Positions 11,001-25,630 of a stretch of 64,000 nt of DNA are shown one piece after another; the stretch's first letter is position 1; each line of letters begins with the position of its first letter. The notes under the pieces are model-generated. The model did not search any database and was not told where the DNA came from. It saw only the letters and a list, made by a program, of their open reading frames with translations. The stretch is from Microbotryum silenes-acaulis (taxonomy: Eukaryota; Basidiomycota; Microbotryomycetes; Microbotryales; Microbotryaceae), in assembly GCA_003665825.1 (NCBI GenBank), contig QPFY01000003.1, positions 744,001 through 808,000 of the forward strand. The letters run 5' to 3'. The position numbers and the translations under genes were made by a program.

Positions 11001-11457
11001 GGGACGCACATTGGGCTGAGCTTTCCCGGGTCCTGTCAGTGCATCAGTGTCCTGTCTAGCCTATAGTCTAGCCCAGTCTACTCCCAGTCTCACGCGCGAG
11101 TTTCTGGTGGGCGCTGGCACGTCGCCGCCTGTTTCGTGTCCCGTCCTACCATCCCCACCGACGTGTCAGCTGGTGTCTGTCTTTGTGACCGTGCGACCAA
11201 CCCGAGCCGTGTGCGCGTGATTGACTTTGGAGGCTGGTCTCGAGTGCTACTTGGAGAGCTATCGATCCGAGTGCGCCGTCATCGATCCGCATTGGACCCA
11301 GCCAACTGCCACGTCCTCCCGCTCCCACTTGATCACATCTCGGGCTGCCCATCAGTCAGTCCCCGTTCCGCACCCCTTCCTTTACCGCGTACACACCAAC
11401 TGACTCCCTTGAATTTGCTGCACAGTGCAACACCATCAACAACAGCAACACTCTGGG
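11001..11457. promoter_or_regulatory. SEC23 upstream region
   Basis: 457 bp between the inverted repeat and the SEC23 start, with no ATG from 11101 to 11457. A good acceptor, TTTGCTGCACAG (ending 11424), follows a CTGAC branch-point-like site, so the 5' UTR may contain an intron. No other feature is recognised. Confidence 0.4.
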
Positions 11458-14203
<2,746 letters not shown>

Positions 14204-15558
14204 GTCCTACAGAAACGGAACGAGACCATGTAGATTCGGAAGGTCGGCGAGCCATGATCGGAGACACCTGGTCCTGTCTCGTCTCGGTTCAAACTGTTTG
14301 TTTATATGTTTGCTCTGCCCTTCACTCCCTTCTTTTCGGCTTCTATCTACATTTAAACCTACCCTTGCTCGACCGTGCTATTCTGACGAAATGCGATGCC
14401 GACTTAAAACGCGCACAGCCCCTCTGCTTGAGAGTCACTACTATTTGCTAACAGTGCACTCGTGTCAAACTGCAGAGGTGAACGAACCTCAGTCAGGCCA
14501 GAAACCTTGTCTACTCCCTACCCACCAATACTCACCTACCTCGGTGCAAGCGACCACTCTGGGACCTTTCTCCCGTGTGAAGCTCGTTGTATGCAACTGC
14601 GCGCGCCTGTAGATGCATGTAGATCGGGACGGCCCCGAGCTCCGAGCCCGGGTTTGGGTGACGCCGCTGATTTATGATAGCCGCAGCGTTACAGTTATCG
14701 GACGGTGAGGCCTAATCAGATCGGCAGACTCGGCTCCATCGACAGCAAAAAATAGGGATGGAGCGCATGGCATTGGGTCGCTCAATAGGACGCCCCACAA
14801 CCATGTCCCGGCCGATAGAGAAGCTTCGCGAGAATCTGACTCCCACCGGCGGCTCGCATGCGGCCAGGAACCGGAGAGCATCAAGCTTGGCAGGGCAACT
14901 TTGCTGGCACTCTAGCGCCTTGCTCGCGGGGCGCGCGGCGAGATGAGCTTCGCGATTGTTCTCAAAGCGTGCCGCATCCTGCCGGTTCGCTGTTTTTTTT
15001 TGTAGGCGTGCTTCTTGGAGGACGACTTTCCGAAGTGTGCATGTGCTGATCCTAATCATCGAGGAGCAGCTAGGCACGTTGTCGAGCATCCGGGACAGAG
15101 ACACACCTCTTCGTTGTCGCATTTCACCTACTCTCGTTCTCACCTTGCCCTTCTTCTTTGTCCTACTACGGTCGTCCCGATCGGCTCCCGCAAAACCTTG
15201 CCGGTTCTGATTCGGGCTTCTCTCGGCGGCGCCGCGGTCGTGCGACGCGTCCCTGTTCACACTTTGAACCCGATCGATACGTCTACCGAGGACCTCGCTG
15301 TTTTTTTTTTTGGGTGCGTCTGGATTGAGAATGAACTCGTCTACCTCGATGTACTGACCTTTGACACGACCTTACAGAGCCTCGTCGCGATCCCTTTCCT
15401 TTCAATTGTCCGGGGTTCGGGATTCAATTTCGAGTCTGAGGGTGCACGACGACAGAACCCGCAGCACCACGATCCTGGAGCTGTACTCTCATCCTGCGAC
15501 TGCGCACGACACGAGGCGTCGTCCTCGCCCGAACCTGAACGAAACGACATCCACCGGG
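14204..15558. other. Intergenic, 1.36 kb, no gene seen
   Basis: Separates SEC23 from the transporter gene. It contains T-rich runs near 14992-15002 and 15300-15311. I see no credible exon or RNA gene, and it probably holds the SEC23 3' UTR and a long transporter 5' region. Confidence 0.45.
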
Positions 15559-18123
15559 ATGTTTGACCTCGACTTGGAACGGCAGGATGCGCGTCAGAAC
15601 GCGACACAGCGGCCGTACGACCGCGATGACAGGGAGGACGAGTGGAGCGATACGCGCCACGGGGCCCGTGCGGCGGCGGCGGTGGCTCCCTCGCCCACGG
15701 CCGCATCTCTGCCTCAGACATTTGACCCATTCGCGCCGCCTCCCCCTTCCCACATCAACCAAACGTGGTCAGCCGCCGCCGTCGACCTGGCTTCCTCGAC
15801 CGCGTCCACGTCGTCATCGCCGAGCGCCTTTGGCTCGAGCGTGAGCAGCCACGCGTCGCACCCGCTGCTCGACACGCCCACGACCTCGAAAACGACTTCG
15901 TCGACACGGACCTCGCCTTCGGCCTCGCCGCGTGCCTCGCCCGTGCCACTGCAAGACCACGCAAAATACACCCCCAACGTGTCCAACTCGGCAAATCTGG
16001 GGTCGAATAGTCCAAGTCTGGGGCCCGGTGCGGGTGCCTCGGAAGGTCCGGCCGGCAACGGCAACGCGACTGGGGGTGGTGGCACTAGTGGGAGAGGGCG
16101 GCCTTCGAGTCTTTACATCCCCATGGACGACGATCGACCAATGGGGCTCGGTGGGAATGGATTCAGTGACCATTCGGGACAGACCAGCTCGACATGGCCT
16201 TTCGGTAACGGGTCGCACTACGTGTCGTCGCCGCCGAGCGAGCCGTATCCGATGACGCCCTCGGCGATCCATCCGTCCTACGCTGACATCGACGCGAGGG
16301 TGTCGTCGGGCTCGGGCTCGCTCGCACTCGCCAACTCGCACTCGAGTCCATCCTCCAACGGCTTTGTCGCCGCCGCCGCCGCAGCTTCTTCCGCAGCTTT
16401 CGCGTCCATCACCGGCACCAAGGAACATCTCTACTCCGCCATCCCCGTCGCCGCGGCGTCCCCGGATCGCAACGCGCGGAGCAGCTCCCCGATGCGGAAC
16501 GCACAGAACGGCAAGCATCAGGTCACATTCAGCTCGTCCATCTCGACCTCAAAAGGAGCCAACATCACCGGCCCGCGCCACACCCCGACATTTTCGGTCG
16601 GTACTCACTCGTTACTCTCCTCAAGATCAGGCTCGACCACGTCCCGGTTAGCCCAACGCTTGGACTCGGTGAGTTGCTCGAGTCTCGGACGCGCCGCGGC
16701 GAACCTAAGTCAGTCTTGGCGGTGACTGATTCACACTTGTCCTTCTTCTATTGTGGTCCACGATGGACTTGTTGTTCTCCATATCTGCGCCTATTCGAAA
16801 TCCCTTGTTCGACTTCGTCTCCTTCAGCCGCCAGCATGGTTGCTGCTGTACTTCGGGTTTAACCTGGGTACGTGTCACTGGGGCTCCTCTCGATAACCCT
16901 CCGCATCCCTTTCTCCAGAGCACTGATCAAATCGAGGCTGCTCCTATTGCCCCCACAGGTCTTACACTGTTCAACAAATTGGTTTTGCAAGGCTTTCCCT
17001 TCCCTTGGACGCTCACAGCGATTCAGATGCTGTCGGGCACGATCGGCACCCAGATCGCCCTGTTCCAAGGCTACTTCACCCAAGCCCGCCTCACAACACG
17101 CGAAGGGCTCGTCATGATCGCCTTCTCTGTGCTCTACACGGTCAACATCGCCGTATCCAACATCAGTCTCGGACTCGTCACTGTGCCGGTTCGTTTGACA
17201 CATCGGTTTCCGGCCTGCGTCCGAATTTGAGAGTGTTGACGGTTGACCACTCGTTTCGTTCTTACTCTGTCTCTCATTAGTTCCACCAAGTTGTCCGCGC
17301 CATGACACCTCTCTTCACCATCATCATCGCAGCGGTCTTGCAAGGCAAACGTCATTCTCGCGACACGTATCTCTCCCTCTTGCCCGTCGTCGCCGGTGTG
17401 GCCTTTGCTACCTACGGCGACTACTCCTTCACCGCTTGGGGCTTCATTCTCACGCTGCTGGGGACCTTGCTCGCCGCGCTCAAGACAATCACCACGAACC
17501 GTGTTCAGGTCGGGCGGCTGAAGCTACATCCGCTCGACCTCTTGATTCGTATGTCGCCGCTCGCCTTTGTCCAATGCGTCGTTGCTGGCTACCTCTCGGG
17601 TGAACTGGACAAGGTGCGAATCTATGGCGCAACGGAGATGACGAGGCACAAGGCCATGGCTTTAGCGACGAATGGTGCGATTGCATTCGGATTGAACGTC
17701 GTCAGTTTCACGGCAAACAAGAAGACGAGCGCCTTGACGATGACCGTAGCTGGTAAGCTGTCTGTTTTTGAGCATTCGCTCGAACTCCGCGTGTCGAGGC
17801 CAGAGTGCTGACGCTGCAGGCACTCTCTTCGCGTCGAACAGCCAACGTCAAACAAGTTCTAACAATCGGCCTGGCGGTCCTCATCTTCAACGTCACGCTG
17901 AACCTGATGAATGTCTTTGGCATCATCTTGACTCTTGGAGGTGGAGCTTGTGAGTTCGCATCCGTCACGACGAGATGATTGTAGCCAGCTTGCTCATATG
18001 CGCCGACAAACACCGTCTGCTACAGGGTACGCATTCGTCGAGTTCAAAGAGAAAAACAACAGGAACAACAACGCGATTCAACCGCCGACGCGATCTGGAC
18101 AGGCTGAGATGGAAAAGTTATGA
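15559..18123 (+). CDS. Triose-phosphate/nucleotide-sugar transporter family protein
   Basis: Multi-spanning membrane protein of the TPT (drug/metabolite transporter, SLC35-like) family, expected in Golgi or ER membranes; the substrate cannot be told. Exons: 15559-16668, 16828-16867, 16959-17188, 17281-17752, 17842-17949 and 18026-18123. Membrane segments begin with PAWLLLYFGFNLGLTLFNK and include VLYTVNIAVSNISLGLVTVP, FHQVVRAMTPLFTIIIAAVL, a GVAFATYGDYSFTAWGF loop, LLIRMSPLAFVQCVVAGYL and NVTLNLMNVFGIILTLGGGA, then WYAFVEFKEK at the end. Exon 1 alone encodes about 370 disordered Ser/Ala/Pro-rich residues ahead of the transporter domain, including polyalanine. Exon 2 is only 40 nt. The start is the first in-frame ATG. 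Confidence 0.85.
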
Positions 18124-18430
18124 CCGCGCTCGATCGTGACAGCGTTCTCCTGCTTCTCAGCCCACAATGATATCTCCACGCTCCCATTCCGTTCGTTATT
18201 ATCTTCTCTCGGGTTGGCCCCGAGAGGAACAGATACCGTAGAAATGAAATCTTACTGTGCTTGTATTATCGCAAACTATTTTCACCGCTTTCCTTTGTCC
18301 CCGGGGAGCCTGGGCTGGGAGCTCGTCCATGCACCGGACACGCGAATTGGAATGCAGATGTGATAGCCCAGGTGTGGTTCCTTACAACAGTTTCTATAAC
18401 AAAAACATTCACGCTATGACTATTCATCTA

Positions 18431-20436
18431 TCAACTTCTTTGGAACCGATCACATCCCGTAGCCCGTAAAAACCATTCGGCCCAAACCTCCTCCCCATCC
18501 TCAGTCGACCCAGTCGTCGCCGATCCCGACCGGTCACCATTCCCAGTTCCGTTCGCAGGTCTGTGGCTATGCCCCCGACTGGGATCGGTGCTGAACCCAG
18601 CCGAACCAAATTCTTTACCTTTATGATAGCCGGCGAGCGAAGGGATCTGGGCCGAAGCCAGACGTATCTCGGTCTGTAGTGTTTGTCGCGAGGCGCTGTA
18701 GTCTAGAATGGAGAAAAACTGCATTTCCGTTAAAGGACTGGTCAGGACGGGCCGGCCATCTTCGGGAGAGATTGGGTTAAGAAACTCGGAAGGACAACGC
18801 GTGTATCGATGAGCTGTAGAGGAAGGTCGAGCGTCGAGGGTGCATCGAAGGATATGGATCCGGATCTCGATCGGCAGGTGCTGGAAAGCGAAATGGTCTC
18901 GAGCCGGTGCGAACTCGAGCCTCGAATTAGGTGATGATGTCGAGGATGGTGATCGATCCGTGGCTTGTGATATGGCTGAAATCCCGTGTGACTGCTGACC
19001 GAAAAGAACACGAGCTTTGGCGAGCAGCCCAAGAGCGGCGAGACGAGTTTCCTTGAGCACGATCTTGTTCATCTCCTTCGCTCGCTCGAATCGATCCTTG
19101 AGGCTCGCTCTTTCTTCGTCCGTCTCTTCATCTTCAGCTTCCAACTCTGCAATCACGTCTGCCCAGACCGTTTGCTCCGCTTCGCCGAGCTCGTTTGCAA
19201 ATAATTCGACGTGAACAAGTGACGGCGCTCTCCCCGTCGCGACAGACCGTAAGATGCGACGAACGCCAGCTTCGCTGAGCATATTGCCATTGAAACCGAG
19301 GGCTTGCAGCCGTCCTCCACCGATCGGTGATTCCAACCAACGAGCCAGAGGTTGGGCACAATCGGGTGTGAGCTTGCACACCGAGAGGTGCAGTTGGGAG
19401 AGCTGAGATGGGTTTTCCGTGCCGAGCCGGAGATGCTGGAGAAGGTTGAGCAACCCTGAAGACGAGATCGTCGGATTGTTGGTCAGGGAGAGACATCGGA
19501 GCGAGGACGAAGGAGACGACAGGCACGACCCAAGGAAAGCAGCTAGCGAGGGCGAGAGCTGGAAGTCGTTGGCGGTGAGATAAAGATGAGTCACCGTCGG
19601 CGGATGCGGCGAGGGTTGTAGCAGGTTGAGCGCCAGAAGATGGAACGACACGTCCGTAAGATTGTTTCCGGACAGATTCATCTCCTGGGGAATATAATGC
19701 AGAGTCATTTGTTCAATACAAAATTCTCAAATAGAAAAACTGTGGTGCATCCCACCTTGAGGCAAGCGCCGATCCCCCGGGACCGTAGCCCCTTTAGGCC
19801 ACGTGTTATCGCCATGATGCCATGGTCGCCAAGTTTGTTTGAGCTCTGTGGATGAGCACACTTAGCACTCAGCGTTCAATCCTACCCACCTCCATAAGTC
19901 AGTGGCCACCGCATCTGCGTCGGTGCCGAAGGAAGGTACACCAGAACTGGCCCCCACATCGAGCATCGACATCGACATCGCGAGTCACATTGGATGGGCA
20001 CGCAGCTCACCAGATTGACCGTTTTGACGCCTGGTGATCGCTCCAGCGCGGCCAGGAATACCTGTGCTCCTCGATCACCGTACAGGTCGTGGTCGAACAG
20101 GTCCAGTCGCTTGGTGGTGCCAACGTGTTTGGCCCGTAGCCGCTCCCACTCCCACTCGCGTGAGCCGTCGACGGAGCCGCTCGACGAAGTGGCGAAGGAG
20201 GCGTAGCGCCGGATCGGCGTCGCCAACTGACGAAAGAAGGAGGCCAACTCGCTTCCTGGGCTTGAGAAGCGGTCGTACGCCGACATGACGCAGGTGAGCC
20301 AGGGTCGGCACTCCTTGGTAGGGTCGCGGGAAGCGGGAGGACGAAGCACGAGAGCTACGAGGGTCGGCGGCTCACGACACACCCTCGTCATTCGGAGATT
20401 ACGTGACTGAATGGTTCTTCCGGCTGCACTGGCCAT
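18431..20436 (-). CDS. LRR (RNI-like) protein with F-box-like C-terminal motif
   Basis: Protein with leucine-rich repeats of the RNI type and no clear orthologue that I recognise. Exon 1 (20436-20011) has TKRLDLFDHDLYGDRGAQVF and ends KTVNL at a GTGAGC donor. The main exon (19684-18431) begins EMNLSGNNLTDVSFHLLALN and continues with repeats LTHLYLTANDF-type, LRCLSLTNNP, LQALGFNGNMLSEAGVRRIL and VHVELFANELGEAEQ, then a charged helix. Near residue 400 of the joined protein FQHLPIEIRIHILRCTLD looks like the core of an F-box, which would suggest a role as an SCF substrate receptor. The intron between the two exons is 326 nt, far longer than others here. A hidden exon may lie near 19940-19880, where a frame reads GTDADAVATDLW, but its phase does not fit simply. 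Confidence 0.65.
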
Positions 20437-21455
20437 GAATCTAGATATAACATAGATTAAAATATAGATATGCCATCTAATGGACTATCTGGCGGCGGAA
20501 TTAATCGCCCCCGGGCCGCTTTTGACCCCTGATCGGCGAGCGCGCCGCGGAACTCAATCGCCTCTCACGGGCCCAGTAGAGTAGCATCAAAATATTTAAA
20601 AGGCTCCTTTCGTCTTTGGTTTCTGTCCGAACCGGTCAAATCGACAACACAACACGGCCTGGACGGCGTTCGACCAGCTTCCCCGGCGCCCCGCGGAGGC
20701 AATTTGAGAGTCGTGCCCTGAGCTGCTAGCAGCTCGTGCTGCCATGCGTTGAGTCCGGACCCTTGACAGAATCTCCGTGTAACTGACGATTCGTTCTCAA
20801 CAGGCTCGAGCTATCCAAGAAAGGTCGCAAGAAAGAGCTTGTTATTTTAGTTCTGTTTTACCGGTGTCATAAATTGCAACCTTTCCGCCCAGTACTACTC
20901 ATGATGATTTTTATATTTGTTTGTTTGTTCTACCGGGGCTCACGATTTACAATCCCTCGTGTTGGCTGGGACCGCTACCTACAAAGAGAGCTAAAGGGGT
21001 TCTAAGCAATGACGACGCGACAGGCTGCGTGCTCGGTCTGGCCCTCGACGACGCCGATCAGGACTACCTCGACTTGGCCCTCGACGACGCTAGTAGCTCG
21101 CTTCGAAGTTTATCGAACTAAACGCTTTCACAGCATTGAACCCGCACTCAAACGCGCTTGCCGCAACTTCTACGACGGGACGCTGAGGACTTGACTCAAG
21201 GGTGGATCGAGGGAATGAGCTGTGAGGCATGCTTGGTGTTAGCGCGTCATCTTCTTTCCCGTGCTCTGGCTCGTGCGAGAGGTTGTTTCTTCTCGCTTGT
21301 AGCAATAGCAGCCAAAGCAATAGCAGTACTTTTCCATCTCAGAAACAAAGCTTGCGATCTACGCTTGAATGTCAGGAATTATCGACGCGAAGGTGACGGG
21401 AGCAAGGGCGCTCTGGGGCGGCGGTCCGGGATTCTTTCCGTTTCGTTTTCGATCA
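20437..21455. other. Intergenic, about 1 kb, no gene seen
   Basis: AT-richer DNA upstream of the LRR gene. A 15-mer GGCCCTCGACGACGC occurs twice, about 33 bp apart, near 21042-21090. No conserved coding pattern or RNA gene is visible. Confidence 0.4.
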
Positions 21456-23805
21456 TCATGGGCCAGTACATCTTGTTCGTGAGTGGATCGCACAGCACGA
21501 TTGAGTCAAGTCAAGTTTCTGTGCAGAGTTCCCAAGCCTCGCAGGTGGGTCCGTCGATGCAGAACTGCTCTGTGTTACAACAGGTGCCGAAAAGTGATTG
21601 AATTCAACCGAGTCGACTATAGTGGTCAAAATAGATCTAAGAAGGGTACAAAAGCGCGGTGTCAGTACTTGCGAAAGTAAGCGGGCGCTCTTTCGACTTG
21701 CCGTGTATTCCTCCGGCGTCTTATGGGTGAGAAACGGCCGCGCGGGGACGAGGTCAGTCAGGTTCAAGAGTCATGTATTCCCCAGCCAGTGCTTGAAAAC
21801 TTACCATCGCCTCCGTATGTGCCTCGGTGATCTGGTCGAACGCGATCTGGAGTTCGCCGACGGTGATGAGCGGGTTAGGGTCCTCGACCTCGTCAAAGTC
21901 ATCGTCGTCGTCGTCATCCTCGTGATCGTCGCCACCAGCAACGTCACCTCCACCTCCACCTTTATCATCGGTTCTGCCCGCATCCGCATCTCCCTTCACG
22001 ACATCTTCGACCCTGAACTTTTTACTGCGATCGTCGACGTTGGAACCATCGGTGTCTTCACGAGCTCGTTTGACTGCGTGCGGGAGCGGAGAGTCGGTCG
22101 CGGCGACGGGGGTCGCAGATCCTTCCAGCACCCCGGGCGTCGCGAGCGGCGAGAAGAGGGGCGATTGCTCGACACTCGTGGTCGTCGCTGTTGGTGGCGG
22201 TGCATTGTTAGCGACCATGCGGGCATAGTAAGCGTCGAGATCGTCTTCTTCTGGGTCCTGCCCTGCATGTGACTCTCCCTCGACACCCGCGCCCACAGTG
22301 GCTGCCGTCGTGGGCGTCTGCTGGCCTTCTTCCGCTGCCGCCGACGATGCTGCATCGAGCCCGAGCCGAGGTTTCGTGTCATCCGACTGCGCAGGATGGT
22401 AAATCGGTGCCTCTCTCGCCTCGACCATGACGGTCGAGTTGGCGATCCAGGCCGGTAACTGGTTCTGTTGTCGCTTTTCCTCCTTTTCAGCCTCGCGCTT
22501 CAAGCGCTCTATCTCTTCGTCTTCGTCGCCGGCGATCTGGACGTTCACGTGAGCGAGCCGGTGGCTGTCACCGGAGCCGTGGGTGGCGTTGCGAGCCTTA
22601 TCGGCGTCCTTCGCGGCCAACCACTCTTCAATGTCGAACCTACGGGACCGTGAAGAACGAGGCGACCATGACGAGTGATCAGGGCTCGGTGACCGTCTAC
22701 TTTGAAACGACCCCACCACGAGTAAGCAGCCAGAAGACTGACCTCGGCAAGACACCTTCTTCTATGCTCCTCAGCAGCTCGCTCACGGTCTTGGTCTGCT
22801 CGATAAATTTCTGCACGTTCCCGTGAGCGCTCTTGGACACGACGATTGTCTCCTTGTCGACGACCTCGGTACCGCAGATCGAGCACGCCAAGACGTTGCG
22901 AGCGAAATCGAGCAACCCGCCGGCGTCGAGGTGGGTGTACTCGGCCGTGCACAGCGGGCAAAAGTAGCCTTGTGCGTCGAGCTCCTGCAGGGGGCGGGAC
23001 ACGGAAAGAGAGAGAGCGAGCGAAAGTAACAAAAGTCAGGGTTTTTCCCCCTAGCACCGCCAAATGTTGTCCTCGACCGACGAATACGCACATTCCTGTC
23101 CTGGTCGTCCAAAACCTTTCTGACCTGGTAGAGCCTCCACTTGATGTTGTCGGTCGTCTTGGACGGGTCGATGTAGTAGTAGGTCTTGTTCTGCATCTTG
23201 GGGCCGTCGTCGTGGCCGAGTTTTTGGCCCTTGAGCATCGCCTCGGTCTTGCGCTTGTAGGTAAAGCTCTTGGTCGTGCCTTCGATCGCTTCCCGGCGCA
23301 TGAAGCTGATAGGCGTGGTGAGGTGACGGGAGAGGCAATGCTGTAGCGAATGCGTGTGGTGGGGCTTTCTGGGATGATCTCCAGACCTCTGAAGCTCACC
23401 TCGACAAGAGTTGGTCTTCGATCAGCCGCTTGGCGACGGCGGCGACGTCTTTTTTCTGCATCAACATCATCCCAGCCAGCTCGTCGTCCCTTATGCTGAG
23501 TCTGGAGGGAGTAAATGCAGCGAGAATGCAGCGAGAAAGCAGCAAAAGTCAGTCCACGCTGGCAAGAATGGGAACACGACGGGACCCAAGTGGGGGAGAG
23601 ACAGGAGAAGCGAGAGGTTCGGAGCACGACCGATGACTGACACGGACTTGCGACAGATCGAGTCGACAAGGATGGACTGCTCGGTGTCGTAAAAGATACG
23701 GCATATGTGTTGCAGCAGCAGTACGACCGTATCCGACGTCGACAAGGCGCTGGCCGCCGTCGCCGCCGTCGTTCGCGCCGGCTTGGAAGGCGTCGTCGTC
23801 GACAT
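21456..23805 (-). CDS. TFA1: Transcription initiation factor TFIIE subunit alpha
   Basis: General RNA polymerase II initiation factor that recruits and regulates TFIIH. Exons on the minus strand: 23805-23642, 23495-23400, 23305-23092, 22984-22743, 22639-21805, and a last exon from 21719. The N-terminal winged helix reads VVLLLQHICRIFYDTEQSIL and, across the first intron, VIRDDELAGMMLMQKKDVAA. A K/R-rich strand and YYYIDPSKTTDNIKWRLYQV follow. The C4 zinc ribbon has YFCPLCTAEYTHLD and ACSICGTEV. The C-terminal half is acidic (DDHEDDDDDDDFDEVEDP) and ends in TVGELQIAFDQITEAHTEAM joined to TPEEYTAS, matching the usual TPEEY tail. The reading frame stays open to 21456, but the true stop could be earlier through one more intron. 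A Met further upstream (23937) is also possible. Confidence 0.87.
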
Positions 23806-24216
23806 GGTCCGGGCCGCAGCGGACGACCACTCAATCAAGAGGGCCGTTAAGGTGTGCAAAAGATCGGAGGGGCCGAGTCGGAGGTTGAGGTTGCGACGCG
23901 AGTGCGACGCGAGCAGCGACTTCCAGGAGAAAGCCACGCCGCCCCGCTCGGCTGTCTGACCCGGGCCTCACACAGTACTGCCCCCTACCGCCCCGTACTG
24001 CCCCGTACGTTCTCGTACGATCGCGCTATAACCGCGAATGTGAGCCCGTTCGCGTTCGGTGATTTTTCGTCTCTCCACTACTTGCCGTCACCCCATTCGC
24101 ACTCGCTCACCTCTGGCATCTTTTGAAATGAGCGCGTGAGTAACAATCACGAGCCTAGCAACGGGGACGCTCAAGATTTTCGACGCTTCAAGTCGCATCG
24201 AGTGTGGAAGGTACCC
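23806..24216. promoter_or_regulatory. Divergent promoter region TFA1 / HAD phosphatase
   Basis: 411 bp between divergent starts. It contains tandem CCCCGTACTGCCCCGTAC-like units near 23985-24010. An ATG at 24127 followed by GTGAGT could mark a very short upstream first exon of the phosphatase gene. Confidence 0.4.
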
Positions 24217-25446
24217 ATGTCGTCATCATCCACCTTCGACGCGAACGTGCCGTTTGCACACCACACCCCGAACCGGACTCCACTGACACCGACTCCTACT
24301 CCACTCCACTCCCACCCCAGACCCTCGTCCTTGCTTCCCCACGCTCAAGCGCCCTACATCGTCTTCACCGACTTTGACGGCACTATCACCACGTGCGTAC
24401 CTCCAGGCTTCGTTCGCGAGAGCAACTCGGCAGCTCCCGAGTGACCCACCGCACACCGCAGGTAGCTCACATCCTGTCTGCATTCGTCTACAGTGAGGAC
24501 TCGAACGATGCCGCCACCGACAACGTAAGTACATATCTTGGAGAATCCACCTGGCGTCCACTCCGCAGGCTCGACTAGGACCGGTGCTGACGGCCGAGAT
24601 CAATTCGTCTTTCAACAGCTCGGCTGTGGACTCGAGAAACGACGCGCGATCAACCTCGAGGTTCTCAACGGCACCAGGAACTTTAGGTCAGTCAAACCTT
24701 GGGATCTGCATGGTCCGTTAGGGCAGGGCTTTGTGCTGATCACGATGTCGTCCTCCCGATTTTTTTTGCGTGCAGGGACGCGTTCAGAGAAATGATCGAC
24801 TCGGTCGCGGCTAACAAGACCTTTGACGAGACGCGCGAGTACCTTCGCAACAGGATCAAGCTCGATGCCGGCTTCAAGTCCTTCTTCGAATGGTGTAAGG
24901 CCCATGACGTCCCCGTCGTCATCGTCTCGTCCGGCATGGTCCCCATCATCCGCGCCATCATGGAAAATCTCGTCGGCAAAGAGGACGCGGCCAAGATCGA
25001 CATCATCGCCAACGACGTCGAGTACCTCCCCGACGGCAAGTGGACCATCAAGTTCCGTCACCCCGAATCGGGCTTTGGCCACGACAAGTCGCGGTCGACG
25101 TCCCCTTACCGCGATCTCGAGCACAAGCCGACCCTTTTCTTTTGCGGCGACGGCGTCTCGGACCTTTCGGCCGCGCGTGCGGCGGACCTCTTGTTCGTCA
25201 AGATCGTTCCGGGCCATACGAACGACCTGTCCGTGCATTGCGATCGGGAAAAGATACCCTACGTCGCGTTCGAGCAGTTCTTGCAGGTCAAGGTCAGTCC
25301 GGATCTGACATTGGCTTCGTAGCACCCTGCACGGAGCGCAACTAATCGGAAATTCCTCTCTCCCTCCATTTCACCTCGCCCTGCAGGACGCTGTAGCCGA
25401 TGTGATCGAGAAGCGGGCGACGATCGAGCAGTTGTTGAAGCAATAG
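24217..25446 (+). CDS. PYP1: HAD-family phosphatase, Pyp1 (YNL010W)-like
   Basis: Soluble haloacid-dehalogenase phosphatase, close in motif order to yeast Ynl010w/Pyp1, a polyol-phosphate phosphatase. Exons: 24217-24392, 24494-24524, 24619-24686, 24776-25292 and 25387-25446. Motif I IVFTDFDGTITT carries the nucleophile and acid/base Asp; it is followed by EDSNDAATDN and LGCGLEKRRAINLEVLNG. Motif II is VPVVIVSSGMVPIIRAI. The segment GFGHDKSRS supplies the Lys, and motif III/IV is FFCGDGVSDLSAARAADLLF. The end is ADVIEKRATIEQLLKQ. An N-terminal stretch of about 45 Pro/Ser/Thr-rich residues precedes the domain and is not usual for the family. Start choice is uncertain because a mini-exon at 24127 is possible. 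Confidence 0.88.
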
Positions 25447-25630
25447 AGCTTTTTTAGTATTCCAAGCGAGCGGTCCCACGGCCATCGAATGGGAAGGATC
25501 CTATATCATCTTGACCAAACATTGCCCCCTGAAGAGAAAAAGAATCCTACGAACAGATCCCTCCCCGCTGTGCATTAAAGGCTCATACGCCGTGATCTGA
25601 TTCGTACACATGCGATCCCCTTGCAAGAGC

